A stretch of 49,599 nt of DNA from NCBI GenBank assembly GCA_964563125.1, contig CAZLVY010000009.1, forward strand, positions 1 through 49,599, written 5' to 3'. The notes beneath the pieces are model-generated. The model worked only from the letters and a program-made list of their open reading frames with translations, did no database searches and was not told where the DNA came from. Position 1 is the stretch's first letter; every line of letters starts with the position of its first letter. This document shows, piece by piece, positions 8,350 through 16,662 of this stretch. Source of the stretch: UBA1368 sp964563125 (lineage in GTDB: Bacteria; Bacillota; Syntrophomonadia; Syntrophomonadales; Syntrophomonadaceae). Position numbers and translations under genes: made by a program.

Positions 8350-9303
8350 TTACCTCAAAATATTTTCATCTACCAGATCTTCGTATTCATAACTTCCTTT
8401 AATCAGTTGTTTATCCTGCATCCACTTTACTACATCAGCAAATATTTCTTTTTGCGGCAGCTCAGCCTTCTGATATTTGGGAAGCAGCAGGGTATCTTTT
8501 ATTCCATCTGGAAAACGCTGTTCTTCAACAATAAAGTCAATGTAAGCTGCAGGAGCTTCATTTTGCAGATATTCTACGGCCAGATTATAAGCTCTGAAAA
8601 CGGCCTTAATCTCTTCCGGACTTTCTGCTATGCTATCAGCGGTAAAAGCAATGGCACCTGCTTTATTTTTCATCTGATCAGTACTGTTTAGAACTATTGC
8701 TCCATTTTTAATCGCTAATCCAGCCATAGGCTCCGGTAATATAGCCGCAGCGACCTTGCCGCCCTGCAGCATTTCCAGACGGGTTGGCAGCGGAGGAATT
8801 GCAATTTTGTTCACATCCGATGCCTTAAGTCCAGCATTCTCCAACACCTTGTCAGTGGTATATTCCATGATAGTGTTGGTTGATAAACCAATATCTTTAC
8901 CTTTAAGTTGGGCAACTGTGCTTATGCCTGAATCTTTTCCTGCCATCAGAGCAATATTTCCTTCATTTTTGGCAATTATCCTCAGCTTGATTCCGCCTTC
9001 ATTGGCAAATAATACTGCTGCCATGTCGGTGATAACTCCATCTAATTTGCCGCTTTGCAGAGCACTGTCACGATCCTTGGCACTTGAAAAATGCTCTATA
9101 TTTACAGTAACGCCTTCATCAGCAAAATAGCCATTTTCCTGCGCAATTAAAAACGGTATTGATTCAACATCAGGCATAACTCCAATATTTATAATTTTGT
9201 CCGACACTGTTTTGTTTCCATCTGCGCTATTTTCTGTCTGGTTACAGCCAATTAAGCCGAAACTATAAACGATAATTAAACATAATATCAATAGTTTCTT
9301 CAT
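8350..9303 (-). CDS. ABC transporter substrate-binding lipoprotein (NMT1/SsuA-like)
   Basis: This 317-aa extracytoplasmic binding protein opens with a lipoprotein signal peptide. The lipobox LIGC places the lipidated cysteine at residue 20. The rest has the periplasmic-binding-protein fold of the NMT1/THI5-SsuA group: GVMPDVESIPFLIAQENGYF, ALQSGKLDGVITDMAAVLF, GLSTNTIMEYTTDKVL and AAILPEPMAGLA. It is first in the importer operon. Candidate ligands include sulfonates, thiamine-related pyrimidines or other small organic acids; no riboswitch marks the choice. Confidence 0.85.
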   Translation of the reverse strand: MKKLLILCLIIVYSFGLIGCNQTENSADGNKTVSDKIINIGVMPDVESIPFLIAQENGYFADEGVTVNIEHFSSAKDRDSALQSGKLDGVITDMAAVLFANEGGIKLRIIAKNEGNIALMAGKDSGISTVAQLKGKDIGLSTNTIMEYTTDKVLENAGLKASDVNKIAIPPLPTRLEMLQGGKVAAAILPEPMAGLAIKNGAIVLNSTDQMKNKAGAIAFTADSIAESPEEIKAVFRAYNLAVEYLQNEAPAAYIDFIVEEQRFPDGIKDTLLLPKYQKAELPQKEIFADVVKWMQDKQLIKGSYEYEDLVDENILR

Positions 9304-9706
9304 TAATATCCCTCCATCCCCGTTTAAGATTTACTATGTAAATCCTTGAAATACCCGAGCATAATTATAATATGTCACACCATAAAAAACCACATTGAAT
9401 TCGCAATGACAAGTTATGGCATATGCATAGAACACTTATGTATTTTTCATTGTGTTAGAAAGTAATAAAATTCACAGGAAGTTATTTGCTGATTATCACG
9501 GCCTCAATTAAAAAACAAATAATAAAGAAAAAGTATGTGAATAAAATCACTTTAATGTAACTCTGTGATATAATACAAGCGGACAATTTATAATGTTATA
9601 TTTATGTTAATAATTAAAAATACAATTATTAGCTATACTAAAAGAAATGAAAAAAATGTGATAAAATAGAATCTTCCCAGTATTCGAACTAAAGGAGGTA
9701 CTACAT
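9304..9706. other. Intergenic region between ABC importer and nuo operon
   Basis: About 400 nt of AT-rich sequence lie between the divergent importer and nuo operons. The right part holds the probable nuo promoter (next entry). On the minus strand a TATAAT-like element lies near 9362-9370, without a convincing -35 box. No riboswitch consensus or coding frame was recognised. Confidence 0.5.
9566..9574 (+). promoter_or_regulatory. Extended -10 promoter element for nuo operon
   Basis: TGATATAAT (9566-9574) is a perfect TGnTATAAT extended -10. No good -35 hexamer sits 17 nt upstream, which fits extended -10 promoters. About 130 nt of leader would precede nuoA. A second weaker TAAAAT lies closer, near 9662. 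Confidence 0.5.
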
Positions 9707-10072
9707 ATGTTAGGAGATTATCCGGCTCTGGGACTTTTTTTTCTTTTGACTATTGCCTTCCCGATTGGAGCTATGTCTGCGTCATGGCTCTTCAGACCTA
9801 AACCGAAGGCTGATCCGGCTGACGAAAAATACACTACCTATGAATGTGGTGTAGATACCAAAGGCAAGAGCTGGATCAGGTTTAAGGTTAATTATTTCCT
9901 TTATGCACTAGTCTTCCTGATATTTGATGTGGAAACTGTTTTTTTGTATCCATGGGCAGTGAAATTTCAAGTATTAGGTCTTTTTGCATTTATTGAAATG
10001 GTAATTTTCATAGCCGTACTTGTAATCGGATTATGGTATGCATGGAAGGAGGGTGCACTGGAATGGCATTAG
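9707..10072 (+). CDS. nuoA: NADH-quinone oxidoreductase subunit A
   Basis: This is a small membrane subunit of complex I: 121 aa with three predicted transmembrane helices. The family signature is clear in the loop and second helix: YECGVDTKGKSWIRFKVNYF followed by IFDVETVFLYPWAV. It links the peripheral arm to the membrane arm. A strong AAAGGAGG precedes the ATG. It is first in the nuoABCDHIJKLMN operon and its stop overlaps nuoB by 10 nt, indicating translational coupling. Confidence 0.95.
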   Translation: MLGDYPALGLFFLLTIAFPIGAMSASWLFRPKPKADPADEKYTTYECGVDTKGKSWIRFKVNYFLYALVFLIFDVETVFLYPWAVKFQVLGLFAFIEMVIFIAVLVIGLWYAWKEGALEWH

Positions 10073-10569
10073 AAGAAGCTGTAAATGAAGATGTTGTAAA
10101 TGAAGATATTCAAGAACTAGCCAAACATAATATTCTCGTAACTACTTTTGATAAATTGTTTAACTGGGGCAGATCCTGGTCCTTCTGGCCATTAAACTAT
10201 GGTTGTAATTGCTGTCCTATTGAGGTTATGGCTGCTGGTGCCGGTCGCTTTGATCAGGCCCGTTTTGGTTATGAGGTGGTAAGAGCAGTTCCTCGCCAGG
10301 CAGATTTGCTGACCGTTGCCGGGCCAATTACCTTGAAAATGAAACCGGCAGTAGAAAGAGTATGGGCGCAAATGCCTGAACCTAAATGGGTTATTGCTAT
10401 GGGAAACTGCGCCATAAGCGGCGGTCCATTTAAAGATGGTTACAGTGTTTTACCGGGGGTAGATTCAATTATTCCTGTTGATGTCTACATACCGGGATGC
10501 CCGGTACGTCCGGAGGCTCTGTTTCACGCTATGCTGGAATTGAAAAAGAAAGTCCAAAAGGGCGATTAG
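10063..10569 (+). CDS. nuoB: NADH-quinone oxidoreductase subunit B
   Basis: This 168-aa peripheral-arm subunit carries the terminal 4Fe-4S cluster N2 that hands electrons to quinone. All four expected ligands are present: Cys50-Cys51 in NYGCNCCPIEVM, Cys116 in GNCAISGG, and Cys146 in YIPGCPVRPEA. I chose ATG 10063 because AAGGAGGG lies just upstream inside the end of nuoA, and the product then has the usual NuoB length. A longer in-frame start at 10033 would sit deep in nuoA without an advantage. Confidence 0.95.
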   Translation: MALEEAVNEDVVNEDIQELAKHNILVTTFDKLFNWGRSWSFWPLNYGCNCCPIEVMAAGAGRFDQARFGYEVVRAVPRQADLLTVAGPITLKMKPAVERVWAQMPEPKWVIAMGNCAISGGPFKDGYSVLPGVDSIIPVDVYIPGCPVRPEALFHAMLELKKKVQKGD

Positions 10570-10586
10570 CGGAGGAGTTGATCAGG

Positions 10587-11048
10587 ATGACAATAATTAA
10601 TGCAGAAAAAATAGCAGATGATATGAAGAATTTATTTGGCGAAAAGCTCACTGTCAGTGAGGATAAATTCTTTAAAAAACTTATGGTTGAAAAAGCGGAA
10701 TTAATAAGTCTGATGCAGCAGCTGAGAGATAATTATGGATTTAATCACCTGGCCAATTTAACCTCGGTTGATTATGGCGAAGAGTTTGAATTAGTTTACC
10801 ATCTCTACTCCATGCCTGAGAATAGTAAAATATGTATAAAGACCAGAACCCCCCGAAATACTCCTGAGGTAGATTCTCTCATTAGTATCTGGCCAACCGC
10901 AGACTGGCAGGAAAGAGAAGTCTACGATTTAATGGGTATAAAATTCAAAGGTCATCCTAATCTAATCAGGGTACTGTTGCCGGACGATTTCGAAGGTCAT
11001 CCATTGCGTAAAGATTTTGTGATGAAGGGATGGGTGAAAGTTGACTGA
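10587..11048 (+). CDS. nuoC: NADH-quinone oxidoreductase subunit C
   Basis: This 30-kDa-type peripheral subunit is 153 aa from ATG 10587, which has GGAGGAG at 10571-10577 just after the nuoB stop. Family motifs are HLANLTSVDY, the DWQEREVYDLMGIKFKGHP stretch, and DDFEGHPLRKDF at the C-terminus. It scaffolds the quinone-reducing module with NuoB and NuoD. The last codons overlap the nuoD start by 8 nt. NuoC and NuoD are separate here, unlike the fused NuoCD of enterobacteria. Confidence 0.93.
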   Translation: MTIINAEKIADDMKNLFGEKLTVSEDKFFKKLMVEKAELISLMQQLRDNYGFNHLANLTSVDYGEEFELVYHLYSMPENSKICIKTRTPRNTPEVDSLISIWPTADWQEREVYDLMGIKFKGHPNLIRVLLPDDFEGHPLRKDFVMKGWVKVD

Positions 11049-12141
11049 TACTGATTTATACAATATAAATGTTGGACCGGTACATCCCAGCACTCATGGC
11101 GGTTTACATGTAGAAGCAGTAATGAATGGTGAAATTGTTCATGATGTAATAGTACATCTGGGATATGTGCACAGAAGTGTAGAAAAAATAGCCGAAGGTA
11201 AAACTTATCCGCAGTATGTGCCTTACACAGCTCGACTGGATTATCTGGCTACTAATTTGCCGGTTTTGGGTTACTGCCAGACCGTTGAAAAAATGCTGGA
11301 TATCAAAGTGCCGGAACGAGCTGAATATATAAGGGTAATTATGGCTGAACTTTCCCGTATTGCTTCCCATCAGATTGCTATAGCAGCAACCGGGATCGAT
11401 TTGGGGGCCACCACTGCTTTAATGTATGCCATGCGTGACCGGGAAAGAATTATGGACATTTTTTCAATGACGGGAGGACAAAGACTCTTATCTTCCTATA
11501 TAAGGATAGGCGGAGTCGCAGCTGATATCCCTGATGAATTCGTTGCTACTGTCAAAAGCTTAGTAAATGATATTCCCAAAATGATGGATGAATACAATGG
11601 CTTATTGACCGGCAATGAAATCTGGGCAGCCCGTATGAAGGGGGTAGGAATTCTCAGCCGCGAAGATGCTATTGCCTACGGAGTTACCGGTCCTAATCTG
11701 AGGGCCAGCGGTGTAGATTATGATATCCGCAGGGCAGAACCTTATAGTATATATGAACGTTTTAACTTTAAAGTGCCGACTCGCAGTGGCGGAGATTCTC
11801 TGGACCGTTGGAATGTCAGAATTGAAGAAATCGGTGAAAGCGGCCGTATCATAGAACAGGCATTAAACGATTTGCCTGATGGCGAGATAAAAGGTAAAAT
11901 TCCCAAGGTTATGAAACCGGAAGCGGGAACGGAAGTATACCACCGCATTGAATCATCCAAAGGGGAATTAGGTTTCTTTATTGTCAGTGATGGCAGTACT
12001 AAACCTTACCGTTTACATGTGAGAGCACCATCTTTTGTTAATTTAATGGCCTTGCCGATCGTTTGCCGGGGCGGGGTTTTTCAGGATATCATAACTAATA
12101 TAGCTACCCTTGACCCCATATTGGGAGAATCTGACCGATAA
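11041..12141 (+). CDS. nuoD: NADH-quinone oxidoreductase subunit D
   Basis: This 49-kDa-type subunit forms the quinone-binding cavity with NuoB. It is 366 aa. The start is a TTG at 11041 within the end of nuoC, and the N-terminus then reads TDTDLYNINVGPVHPSTHGG, as expected. No ATG lies between it and this essential motif, so the TTG is well supported even though its ribosome-binding site is weak (AAGGG-like). The C-terminus has the conserved GVFQDIITNIATLDPILGES. Evolutionarily related to the large subunit of NiFe hydrogenase, it lacks the nickel-binding cysteines. Confidence 0.93.
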   Translation: MTDTDLYNINVGPVHPSTHGGLHVEAVMNGEIVHDVIVHLGYVHRSVEKIAEGKTYPQYVPYTARLDYLATNLPVLGYCQTVEKMLDIKVPERAEYIRVIMAELSRIASHQIAIAATGIDLGATTALMYAMRDRERIMDIFSMTGGQRLLSSYIRIGGVAADIPDEFVATVKSLVNDIPKMMDEYNGLLTGNEIWAARMKGVGILSREDAIAYGVTGPNLRASGVDYDIRRAEPYSIYERFNFKVPTRSGGDSLDRWNVRIEEIGESGRIIEQALNDLPDGEIKGKIPKVMKPEAGTEVYHRIESSKGELGFFIVSDGSTKPYRLHVRAPSFVNLMALPIVCRGGVFQDIITNIATLDPILGESDR

Positions 12142-12192
12142 TAATAATATTAGTGCTGGTAATATATTTAGTTTCAAGAGGAGCGAGCTTTT

Positions 12193-13233
12193 ATGGAACA
12201 TTTGTTTACTAATCTGTTTCTTGCTTTTACCGAATGGCTGGTCCAGCTTGGCTTGTCACCGGTTTTAGCCGATACTGCTTTGCTGATTGTGAAGTGGGTA
12301 ATCATTATCGCCATAATTACGCTTAACGTCATAATTATGATATGGCTGGAGCGCAAAATCAGTGGCTTTTTTCAGGAAAGACTGGGTCCCAACCGACTTG
12401 GTCCTTTTGGCGTTTTTCAAACTATTGCTGATACGCTTAAGTTGATGACCAAAGAAGATATTGTACCTTCTGCAGCTGATAAGCTTATCTTTAAAACTGC
12501 CCCCATGTTTTTTATCGTCGTATCAGTTGTGCTGTATACTGTTATCCCTTTGGGTAAAGATTTACAGGTATTAGATCTGAACGTCGGTCTTCTCTTCTTT
12601 ATATCAATTGGTTCTTTGAGTACTATAGCCCTTTTAATGGCCGGCTGGGGTTCAAATAACAAATGGTCATTAATGGGAGCATTAAGGTCGGTAGCCCAGA
12701 TGATAAGCTATGCCATACCACTGGCTTTTTCACTACTGGGCGTAGTTATGATTACCGGGTCACTTAATTTGCAGGATATAGTAGCTGCCCAGGAAAATAT
12801 TTGGTTTATCATATTACAGCCTATTGCCTTTATAACTTACTTTATAGCTGCAACTGCTGAATTAAACCGGGGACCGTTTGATATGCCTGAAGCTGAACAA
12901 GAATTAACTGGTGGCGCTTATACAGAATACACCGGTATGCGCTGGGCGTTATTCTTCCTGGCTGAATACACTAATCTGGTGGCAGTATCTGCCTTAATGG
13001 CCACGGTTTTTCTTGGAGGCTGGCAAGGCCCATGGCTGCCTTCCTGGTTATGGATTATTATAAAAACTTATGGGATAATTTTAGTTTTCTTCTGGATAAA
13101 ATGGACTTTCCCGCGTATAAGAATGGATCATTTAATGTCCATTAGCTGGAAAATATTAGTCCCGGTCAGTCTTGCCAATATTCTGCTGACCGGAATAGGA
13201 ATTTACTTTTGCCAATGGATAGGGTGGTGTTAG
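12193..13233 (+). CDS. nuoH: NADH-quinone oxidoreductase subunit H
   Basis: This 346-aa membrane subunit, with about eight helices, closes the quinone chamber and couples it to the proton path. Signatures are WLERKISGFFQERLGPNR followed by GPFGVFQTIADTLKL, and ELNRGPFDMPEAEQELTGG with conserved acidic residues. An AAGAGGAG-type ribosome-binding site precedes ATG 12193, 51 nt after nuoD. This is the largest internal spacing in the operon, at the place where other organisms carry nuoEFG. Confidence 0.94.
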   Translation: MEHLFTNLFLAFTEWLVQLGLSPVLADTALLIVKWVIIIAIITLNVIIMIWLERKISGFFQERLGPNRLGPFGVFQTIADTLKLMTKEDIVPSAADKLIFKTAPMFFIVVSVVLYTVIPLGKDLQVLDLNVGLLFFISIGSLSTIALLMAGWGSNNKWSLMGALRSVAQMISYAIPLAFSLLGVVMITGSLNLQDIVAAQENIWFIILQPIAFITYFIAATAELNRGPFDMPEAEQELTGGAYTEYTGMRWALFFLAEYTNLVAVSALMATVFLGGWQGPWLPSWLWIIIKTYGIILVFFWIKWTFPRIRMDHLMSISWKILVPVSLANILLTGIGIYFCQWIGWC

Positions 13234-13235
13234 AT

Positions 13236-13925
13236 ATGAAAGGACAAGGTTTGATTAAAGGCCTGGGAATAACTTTAAAACATTTTTTCCAGAAAGAAAT
13301 AACCGAGCAATATCCGGATGTAATGCCAATACTTCCTGAACGTTACCGGGGAAGTTTACAGTTTAACTACCCCAAATGCATAGCCTGTGGTATATGCGTT
13401 AATACTTGTCCCAATGATGTATTGTCAATAGAAGTGGGCAAGGATGAAAACAGCAAAAAGAAAAAGCTTTTAAGCTACACAATTGATTTCCAATATTGTA
13501 TGTTCTGCAATCTCTGTGTGGAAGCATGTCCCACCTCATGCCTTAGTTTCGACCAGAATTTTGAACTTTCCACTTTAAACCGCAATGATATTAAGCGCTT
13601 ATATCTGCGTCCGGAAGGCATGGAAGAAGAGGGCGAAACTGACCAGGCAGAAGTTGAACAGCAGGAAAAAGAAGCCAAGCAAATCAATGCTATGCTGACA
13701 GCTATGAATAAAAATCCGCAAAAAATTCTGGCAAAAATACTGGAACCGGAAGATGACCTATTAATATTATCGGAGCTGGTACAAAAGGATGAGAAAGTTG
13801 CCGGTAAAATTGCGGAATTAATGATAAAGGACAAAGAAAAGGCTGCCAAGGTTGCAGCGGGCTTTGTAAATAAAGAAAAGAAGAATCGTCTCAGTTCAGA
13901 CGCAGCACAGAAAGGAGGAGAATGA
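13236..13925 (+). CDS. nuoI: NADH-quinone oxidoreductase subunit I with long C-terminal extension
   Basis: This is an 8Fe ferredoxin-like subunit passing electrons to N2. It is 229 aa from ATG 13236, preceded by AGGGTGG and starting just after nuoH stops. Two complete 4Fe-4S motifs are present: Cys48-51-54-58 (CIACGICVNTCP) and Cys88-91-94-98 (CMFCNLCVEACP). The normal NuoI fold ends near residue 125. Residues 130-229 form a charged tail rich in Glu, Gln, Lys and Ala (EEEGETDQAEVEQQEKEAKQ, later repeats of K-x-x-A-x-K) that looks helical or coiled-coil. The tail is in frame with no sequence break. Its function is unknown. Confidence 0.93.
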   Translation: MKGQGLIKGLGITLKHFFQKEITEQYPDVMPILPERYRGSLQFNYPKCIACGICVNTCPNDVLSIEVGKDENSKKKKLLSYTIDFQYCMFCNLCVEACPTSCLSFDQNFELSTLNRNDIKRLYLRPEGMEEEGETDQAEVEQQEKEAKQINAMLTAMNKNPQKILAKILEPEDDLLILSELVQKDEKVAGKIAELMIKDKEKAAKVAAGFVNKEKKNRLSSDAAQKGGE

Positions 13926-14452
13926 TGTTTAACTTTTCAGCTTTCTCCCTGTATGATGCAACATTCATTGCTATAGCTGGAGTGACTCTGCTAGCTGCCC
14001 TGGGGGTAGTCATATTCAATAATATTATCTACAGTGCTCTAAGTTTGATACTATCATTTCTGGGAGTTGCGGCAATTTATTTTCAATTGCATTCCGGATT
14101 TTTAGGAGTTATTCAGATTCTGGTTTATGCCGGAGCTGTATCAATCTTAATTATATTTGCGGTCATGCTGTTAATGGATAAAGAAGCGTGGCATACTAAT
14201 CCGCCTACCAGTCGGCTCAAGCAGTTGTTTGCCGGCGGCGGTATCACAGCCATGATGCTTACCGCTTTCATTGCCGCCATTGGCTTTACCAAGTGGCCGG
14301 TTTATAAACTGCAGGGCCTTGATAACTCAGTAGGATTGCTGGGCGAGGCTATGCTGGGAGATTACGTTATTGCCTTTGAAGCAGCAGCGGTACTGCTGTT
14401 GGTGTCAGTAATTGGCGCTATTCTGATTGCTAAGGGGGTTGAAGATAAATGA
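13922..14452 (+). CDS. nuoJ: NADH-quinone oxidoreductase subunit J
   Basis: This 176-aa membrane subunit has five predicted helices. The conserved third helix is visible as GVIQILVYAGAVSILIIFAVML. It helps transmit conformational change into the antiporter-like arm. Two adjacent ATG codons are possible: 13922 overlaps the nuoI stop, while 13925 is better spaced (6 nt) from GGAGG at 13914-13918. It overlaps nuoK by ATGA. Confidence 0.93.
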   Translation: MMFNFSAFSLYDATFIAIAGVTLLAALGVVIFNNIIYSALSLILSFLGVAAIYFQLHSGFLGVIQILVYAGAVSILIIFAVMLLMDKEAWHTNPPTSRLKQLFAGGGITAMMLTAFIAAIGFTKWPVYKLQGLDNSVGLLGEAMLGDYVIAFEAAAVLLLVSVIGAILIAKGVEDK

Positions 14453-14757
14453 TAGGTTTACCCCATTATTTGCTGCTGGGTGCTTTTCTGTTCAGCATCG
14501 GTGTTTTCGGAGTTTTAACCCGAAGAAATGCCATTGCAGTATTAATGTCCATAGAACTTATGTTAAATGCCGTCAATATTAATTTTGTGGCCGCCAATAA
14601 ATATGCTGCGGTTGATGCAGTAGTGGGACAATTATTTTCCGTTTTTGTTATTGTTGTAGCTGCCGCAGAGATAGCAGTTGGACTGGCTCTGATTATATCT
14701 ATCAATAGACAGCGAAAATCGGTTGACTTAAATGATTTCAACCTGCTGAAATGGTGA
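14449..14757 (+). CDS. nuoK: NADH-quinone oxidoreductase subunit K
   Basis: This 102-aa membrane subunit has three helices. The two essential glutamates of the family are present in MSIELMLNAVNINFVA and AAAEIAVGLALII. It forms part of a proton channel related to MrpC. It starts in the ATGA overlap with nuoJ. Confidence 0.94.
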   Translation: MIGLPHYLLLGAFLFSIGVFGVLTRRNAIAVLMSIELMLNAVNINFVAANKYAAVDAVVGQLFSVFVIVVAAAEIAVGLALIISINRQRKSVDLNDFNLLKW

Positions 14758-14770
14758 GGTGATATTTTAT

Positions 14771-16648
14771 ATGTTTGAATTTATTCTACCTAACGCGTGG
14801 CTGATACCTTTTATGCCGTTTCTGGGTTTTGCCTTAATAGCTTTGGTTTTTCACAGCTGGCCAAAAATATCAGCAGGGATTTCAATAGCGTTCATTGCGA
14901 GCTCATTTGTGCTCTCGGTAATAGTTGCTTCAGCAGTTTTTTCCCAGGCGGGCGGAGCAGTTTTTGAATTTACTACCCGCTGGTTAGAAATGAGCGGACT
15001 AAAAGTAGATATGGGCTTGATGCTGGACCCGCTAGCTGCGGTAATGCTTATAGTTGTAACATCTATTGCCACTCTGGTGCAGATATATTCACTGGGTTAT
15101 ATGAAAGAAGACCCGGGTTTTGCCAGTTATTATGCTTATCAGAGCTTGTTTGCAGCCTCCATGCTGGGACTGGTAGTATCCAATAACTTTGGACAGATGT
15201 TTGTCTTTTGGGAATTAGTTGGTATCTGTTCTTATTTTTTGATCGGTTTTTGGTTTGGATTGGTGCCGGCAAAAAATGCTGCTATCAAAGCATTTATTAC
15301 AAACCGGGTAGGTGACTTCGGATTTTTGTTGGGAATACTGTTTTTACAGATAATTTTTGGTACTTTAAGTTTTACCGGATTAGCTGAAGCAATACCTGAA
15401 TATACCAATGCAGCCTTGCTGATTCCAGTGGCCCTTTTATTATTCTTAGGACCGATGGGTAAATCCGCTATGTTTCCGCTGCATGTTTGGCTGCCGGATG
15501 CTATGGAAGGTCCTACACCGGTCAGTGCCTTAATACATGCTGCCACCATGGTTGCGGCCGGGGTTTACCTGGTTGCCAGAGCTTTTTTCATATTCAGCAA
15601 TGTACCGGAAGCTATGATGGTGATAGCAATAGTTGGCGGTTTTACCGCCTTGTTTGCGGCAACTATTGCTCTGGTGCAAAACGATATCAAGCGTATTTTA
15701 GCTTATTCAACCTTGAGCCAGCTGGGATATATGATGATGGCTATGGGAGTCGGCGCCATGACGGCCGGAATGTTTCATTTGACTACTCATGCCTTTTTTA
15801 AGAGTCTGCTGTTTTTAGGGGCAGGCAGTGTAATACATGCTATGCGGGGAGAACAGGATATCTGGAAGATGGGAAAACTACATAAAAAGATGCCTGTTAC
15901 TACCTGGACCTTTATTATAGGTGCTCTGGCCCTGGCAGGTATTCCGCCCTTATCTGGTTTTTGGAGTAAGGATGAAATACTCCTGGGTGCTTTTGCCAGC
16001 GGACATTACGGCTTATATATACTGGGAGCATTAGTAGCCTTCTTAACGGCCTTTTATATGTTCAGGCTTATATTTGTAGCTTTCTTTGGCAGTAATAATG
16101 AAGGCGAACATGCCCATGAAAGCCCTGGAGTTATGACTGGGCCATTAATCATTCTGGCAGTTGCCGCAGTATTTGTCGGCTTTGTAAATTCTCCTTATAT
16201 GAATCATGTATTTGGTTCGTTTATTTCCAGTCCCAATGGGATTCAACCCCATCCCAGCAGTTTTATTATGATTTCTTCTTCATTAATTGCCCTGGCGGGA
16301 ATAGTCCTGGCCTGGCTGATCTATCAGAAGCAAGTCATAAGCCATTTGGCAATTCGCAATAAGTTTGCAGGCCTTCATAAAGTACTCTTTAACAAGTACT
16401 ATATTGATGAATTCTATACCCGCATGGGTGAGATTTTTGTATATGGCGGCGCCAGAGTTATGTACTGGTTTGATATTCACATCATTAACGAATTCGTGGA
16501 TCTACTGGCCAGATTTACCGGCAAAAGCGGTGATGCCTTGAAATATACTGAAGATGGACAGGTACAGAGCTATGCTATGTATATGATCGCCGGAGTTTTA
16601 ATTTTGGTGGTCCTTGCAACCATGGCAGCAGTATCTGTTATAGCGTAA
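14771..16648 (+). CDS. nuoL: NADH-quinone oxidoreductase subunit L
   Basis: This distal antiporter-like proton-pumping subunit is 625 aa from ATG 14771, which is well spaced from the GAGGTG after the nuoK stop. A GTG at 14759 is an alternative. Motifs include FVFWELVGICSYFLIGFW, the lumenal PLHVWLPDAMEGPTPVSALI segment, NDIKRILAYSTLSQLGYM, and GIPPLSGFWSKDEIL. The C-terminal lateral helix region and final anchor are present (GKSGDALKYTEDGQVQSYAM and onward), so the gene is full length. Confidence 0.95.
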   Translation: MFEFILPNAWLIPFMPFLGFALIALVFHSWPKISAGISIAFIASSFVLSVIVASAVFSQAGGAVFEFTTRWLEMSGLKVDMGLMLDPLAAVMLIVVTSIATLVQIYSLGYMKEDPGFASYYAYQSLFAASMLGLVVSNNFGQMFVFWELVGICSYFLIGFWFGLVPAKNAAIKAFITNRVGDFGFLLGILFLQIIFGTLSFTGLAEAIPEYTNAALLIPVALLLFLGPMGKSAMFPLHVWLPDAMEGPTPVSALIHAATMVAAGVYLVARAFFIFSNVPEAMMVIAIVGGFTALFAATIALVQNDIKRILAYSTLSQLGYMMMAMGVGAMTAGMFHLTTHAFFKSLLFLGAGSVIHAMRGEQDIWKMGKLHKKMPVTTWTFIIGALALAGIPPLSGFWSKDEILLGAFASGHYGLYILGALVAFLTAFYMFRLIFVAFFGSNNEGEHAHESPGVMTGPLIILAVAAVFVGFVNSPYMNHVFGSFISSPNGIQPHPSSFIMISSSLIALAGIVLAWLIYQKQVISHLAIRNKFAGLHKVLFNKYYIDEFYTRMGEIFVYGGARVMYWFDIHIINEFVDLLARFTGKSGDALKYTEDGQVQSYAMYMIAGVLILVVLATMAAVSVIA

Positions 16649-16662
16649 GGGGGTAGGTAATA

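Noticed and set aside
9478..9493. Sigma-54-like site upstream of the nuo operon
   Set aside because: GG to GC spacing is 9 nt, not 10; the extended -10 at 9566 is preferred.
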